DNA of 64,000 nucleotides from Gammaproteobacteria bacterium (GTDB lineage Bacteria; Pseudomonadota; Gammaproteobacteria; Burkholderiales; Rhodocyclaceae): NCBI GenBank assembly GCA_018824085.1, contig JAHJHI010000040.1:1-64000 (forward strand), written 5' to 3'. Below are positions 62,096 through 64,000 of this stretch, in pieces (position 1 is the stretch's first letter; every line of letters begins with the position of its first letter). Under the pieces are notes generated by a model, which had not been told where the DNA came from, searched no databases, and saw only the letters and a program-made list of their open reading frames with translations. A program made the translations under genes and the position numbers.

Positions 62096-62605
62096 ATGAA
62101 GCGTATCTATTTTCTGGTACCTGACATCGACGTCGCCCGCACCATCGTCAATGAGGCGCTGCTCGCCCGCATCGAGGAGCGCCGCATCCACATCCTCGCC
62201 CGGCGCGGCACCCCGCTCGAAGACCTGCCCGAAGCGTCGGCGCTGCAGAAGTCGGATTTCGCGCCGGCCATCCAGCGCGGTCTGGCCATGGGTGGCGGCG
62301 TCGGCATCCTGGCCGGACTGGTCGGCCTCGCGCTGTCGCCGGGCGCGGTCGTGATCGCCGGCGGCATCATTCTGGCAGCCGGTCTCGGCGGCGCGGGCGC
62401 CGGAGCGTGGATCGGCGGCATGGTCGGCCTGAGCGCCGGCAACTCCCATCTGAAGGCCTTTGAAGACGCCATCGAACGCGGCGAACTGCTGATCATGCTC
62501 GACGTCCCGCGCACGCGGGTCGACGAGATCACCGAACGGGTGAAACTGCACCATCCGCTGGCGCAGCCGCGGGGTGCCGACCCCGACATCCCGGTCTTTC
62601 CCTGA
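62096..62605 (+). CDS. DUF1269-like membrane protein
   Basis: A 169-residue protein. A ferredoxin-like N-terminus (MKRIYFLVPDIDVARTIVNE, EERRIHILARRGTPLEDLPE) precedes two glycine-rich membrane spans (GGGVGILAGLVGLALSPGAV and GGIILAAGLGGAGAGAWIGG), and a C-terminal soluble part contains ERGELLIMLDVPRTRVDEIT. This is the DUF1269/membrane-adaptor layout; the function is unknown. A GGAG ribosome site precedes the ATG. It is a single gene with a bidirectional terminator after it. Confidence 0.85.
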   Translation: MKRIYFLVPDIDVARTIVNEALLARIEERRIHILARRGTPLEDLPEASALQKSDFAPAIQRGLAMGGGVGILAGLVGLALSPGAVVIAGGIILAAGLGGAGAGAWIGGMVGLSAGNSHLKAFEDAIERGELLIMLDVPRTRVDEITERVKLHHPLAQPRGADPDIPVFP

Positions 62606-62661
62606 GCACGTCCACCACAGCGTCCGGACAGGGAATCCGGACGACAACGGTCGGGACGGGC

Positions 62662-62697
62662 AAAAAAATGGCCGGGCCATCATGGCCCGGCCATTTT
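62662..62697 (+). terminator. Bidirectional terminator
   Basis: A 12-bp stem (62667-62678 with 62684-62695) with loop ATCAT is preceded by seven A and followed by TTTT. It separates the convergent DUF1269-like and SRPBCC genes and likely serves both. Confidence 0.9.
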
Positions 62698-62716
62698 CAT
62701 CGGACATGGATTCAGC

Positions 62717-63232
62717 TCACTTTTCCATGATCGCCTTGAGGTTTTCCAGCCCGCTCTTGTAGACGCCGGTGATGGCGCTCAGCGCGGCTTCGTCGTCCTC
62801 GCCGGCCGGGGGATCGTTGTTCATGTACTTGCGGTAGAAGGCGCCACGCCATTCAACGACAGTGGTGCCGTTCTCGCCCGCCTTCACGGCAAACTTCGAG
62901 CTGTAGTTGGACACCGGCAGCGCGCCGCCATCCTGCGCGCGGTACGAGAACTTCATGCCCGCGTCGTCCATGCTCTCGAGCTTCTCGACCACTTCGCCAC
63001 CGCCCTTGATCTTCAGCGTACGGACCGAACCGACCTTGCTGCCGTCCGTGGCGGTGCTGCTCTCGACGGCCGGATGCCAGCTCTGCAGCTGGGTGAAGTC
63101 ACGCACCTTGGCCCATACGGCTGCCGGAGCGGCCTTGATGGTGATCGTCTCCTGAGCCTTCTGGCGCGTGGGGCCATGGGCAAACGCAAGCGATGCGGCA
63201 AGCATCATGATCAACGCTGAAACTGAGCGCAT
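62717..63232 (-). CDS. Exported SRPBCC-family protein
   Basis: A 171-residue protein with a short signal peptide (VSALIMMLAASLAFAHG) and a START/Bet v 1-like SRPBCC domain: KAQETITIKAAPAAVWAKVR near 24-43, FTQLQSWHPAVESSTATDG and VRTLKIKGGGEVVEKLESMD. The cavity fold binds hydrophobic or small ligands. A GAGGAGAG site precedes the ATG. It lies 69 bp downstream of a beta-propeller gene on the same strand. Similar pairs occur near PQQ-dependent alcohol dehydrogenase loci in methylotrophs; that link is recalled, not shown here. Confidence 0.86.
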   Translation of the reverse strand: MRSVSALIMMLAASLAFAHGPTRQKAQETITIKAAPAAVWAKVRDFTQLQSWHPAVESSTATDGSKVGSVRTLKIKGGGEVVEKLESMDDAGMKFSYRAQDGGALPVSNYSSKFAVKAGENGTTVVEWRGAFYRKYMNNDPPAGEDDEAALSAITGVYKSGLENLKAIMEK

Positions 63233-63301
63233 GTTCTCTCCTCGGTTGGCAAATCGTGTGTTGAAAAAGTCTGCGACGATAACGGCAAAGTGCCGCCGGG
63301 A

Positions 63302-64000
63302 TCAATGCGCAGCGGACTGCTGGAGGAACTGGCCGAAGCCCCGCGGATTGCTCCCGAGGTCGACGCTGCCCTGCGGCTGCCCGGTTGCGGCATCGAACAC
63401 GCCAAGCTGATCGTCCATCCAGCTGACCACCAGCAGACGGTTGCCGGCTACGGCAACGCCTTCCGGATAAACGACCGAAGGCCAGGTCGCGATGACCCGA
63501 CGTGCCGCGGTGTCGATGACCGACACGCTGTCGTCCTGCTGGTTGGTGACGTAGGCACGCGCGCCATCGCCCGAAAACGCGATGCCGTACGGCGCCTTGC
63601 CGACCGGCAGCGTGGCGACGCAGCGCGCCTGCCCGACGTCGATGACCGACACGTCATTGCTATAGACATTGAGCGCCCAGAGCGTGCGGCCGTCCGCCGA
63701 CAGGCCGAGCGCAAAGGGGTGTTCGCCGACGGCGATGGTCGCCGTCTGCAGCCGCCGCTCGATGTCGAGCACGCCGACCGCGTTGTCGTCGCGGTTCGCG
63801 ACATAGACGGTACGGTTGTCGGGCGCGGCCACCAGCCCGGCTGGCGCCTGGCCGACCTCGATCTCGCCGAGCAGCGCGCTGCTCGCCGTGTCGAACACCA
63901 GCACGCGATGCAGGAACCAGTCGGCCACCAGCACGCGGCGCCCGTCCGGCGTGACGGTGATGCCGACCGGGCTGCGTCCGGCGGCCATCTCGCCGCTGAC
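63302..64000 (-). CDS. YVTN-type beta-propeller protein, C-terminal part (cut by window edge)
   Basis: At least 232 residues of a repeat protein continuing beyond 64000. The repeats each contain variants of VYVANRDDNAVGVLDIE, ALNVYSNDVSVIDVGQ and AYVTNQQDDSVSVIDTA, the YVTN/YncE pattern of seven-bladed propellers. The visible part has about five blades. Such proteins are usually periplasmic; the signal peptide would be outside the window. It is probably co-transcribed with the SRPBCC gene downstream. Function is unknown. Confidence 0.88.
   Translation of the reverse strand, partial: VSGEMAAGRSPVGITVTPDGRRVLVADWFLHRVLVFDTASSALLGEIEVGQAPAGLVAAPDNRTVYVANRDDNAVGVLDIERRLQTATIAVGEHPFALGLSADGRTLWALNVYSNDVSVIDVGQARCVATLPVGKAPYGIAFSGDGARAYVTNQQDDSVSVIDTAARRVIATWPSVVYPEGVAVAGNRLLVVSWMDDQLGVFDAATGQPQGSVDLGSNPRGFGQFLQQSAAH

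Overview
This is a GC-rich chromosomal window, most likely from a methylotrophic betaproteobacterium. The closest fit I can name is a Methyloversatilis-like member of the Rhodocyclales. The pointers are a trimethylamine dehydrogenase with its electron-transfer flavoprotein, a dimethylamine monooxygenase operon, two PEP-CTERM exosortase substrates, a zapB-like/zapA/6S RNA block of the proteobacterial type, and uniform high-GC codon use throughout. The genus is an inference; the class is fairly secure. I found no insertion sequence, prophage, CRISPR array, rRNA or tRNA.

Region 1 (1-11 kb) is a divergent methylated-amine locus. Leftward runs trimethylamine dehydrogenase (tmd), a membrane iron-sulfur protein, etfB, etfA and a TorF-like porin. 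Rightward runs a GcvT-like folate protein, a DmmA-family protein, a PDR/VanB reductase and a heme-dependent N-demethylase. Together they should take trimethylamine to dimethylamine and then monomethylamine, releasing formaldehyde at each step, with TMADH electrons passing through ETF and the Fe-S protein to quinone. The 455-bp divergent spacer carries two mirror-image copies of a promoter module, each with a 16-bp 7-2-7 inverted repeat at the same distance from a predicted -35 element.

Region 2 (11-21.5 kb) holds msrB-msrA, small proteins, an OsmC protein, a frameshifted gene and a transporter remnant, an ABC exporter, a cation diffusion facilitator, and a porin plus BCCT transporter followed by a MarC protein. 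Region 3 (21.6-35.3 kb) has a truncated hemoglobin and a four-gene cluster (GT2, GtrA, YdjC/ChbG deacetylase, ArnT-like GT39) that matches the logic of lipid A hexosamine modification. It continues with a CorA-like protein, an EamA exporter with two small partner genes, an RNase II-type exonuclease, MgtE, a PEP-CTERM protein and a TauE/SafE permease.

Region 4 (35.3-41.1 kb) is one leftward operon: an oxalyl-CoA-synthetase-like ligase, tctC, tctB, tctA and a PanE-family reductase. I propose that it imports oxalate, activates it and reduces it to glyoxylate. Region 5 (41.4-50.7 kb) has 6S RNA, zapA, a zapB-like gene, cobU and cobC, a second cobC-like gene, msbA, an AttH/CrtC-like protein, a glycosyltransferase, a PEP-CTERM protein and ferredoxin-NADP reductase. 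Region 6 (50.7-64 kb) is mostly housekeeping: KefF/KefB, a GT4, ilvD, an EamA transporter, cca, an NDUFA9-like protein, a soluble lytic transglycosylase, 5-formyl-THF cyclo-ligase, a DUF1269-like protein, an SRPBCC protein and a beta-propeller protein cut by the window edge.
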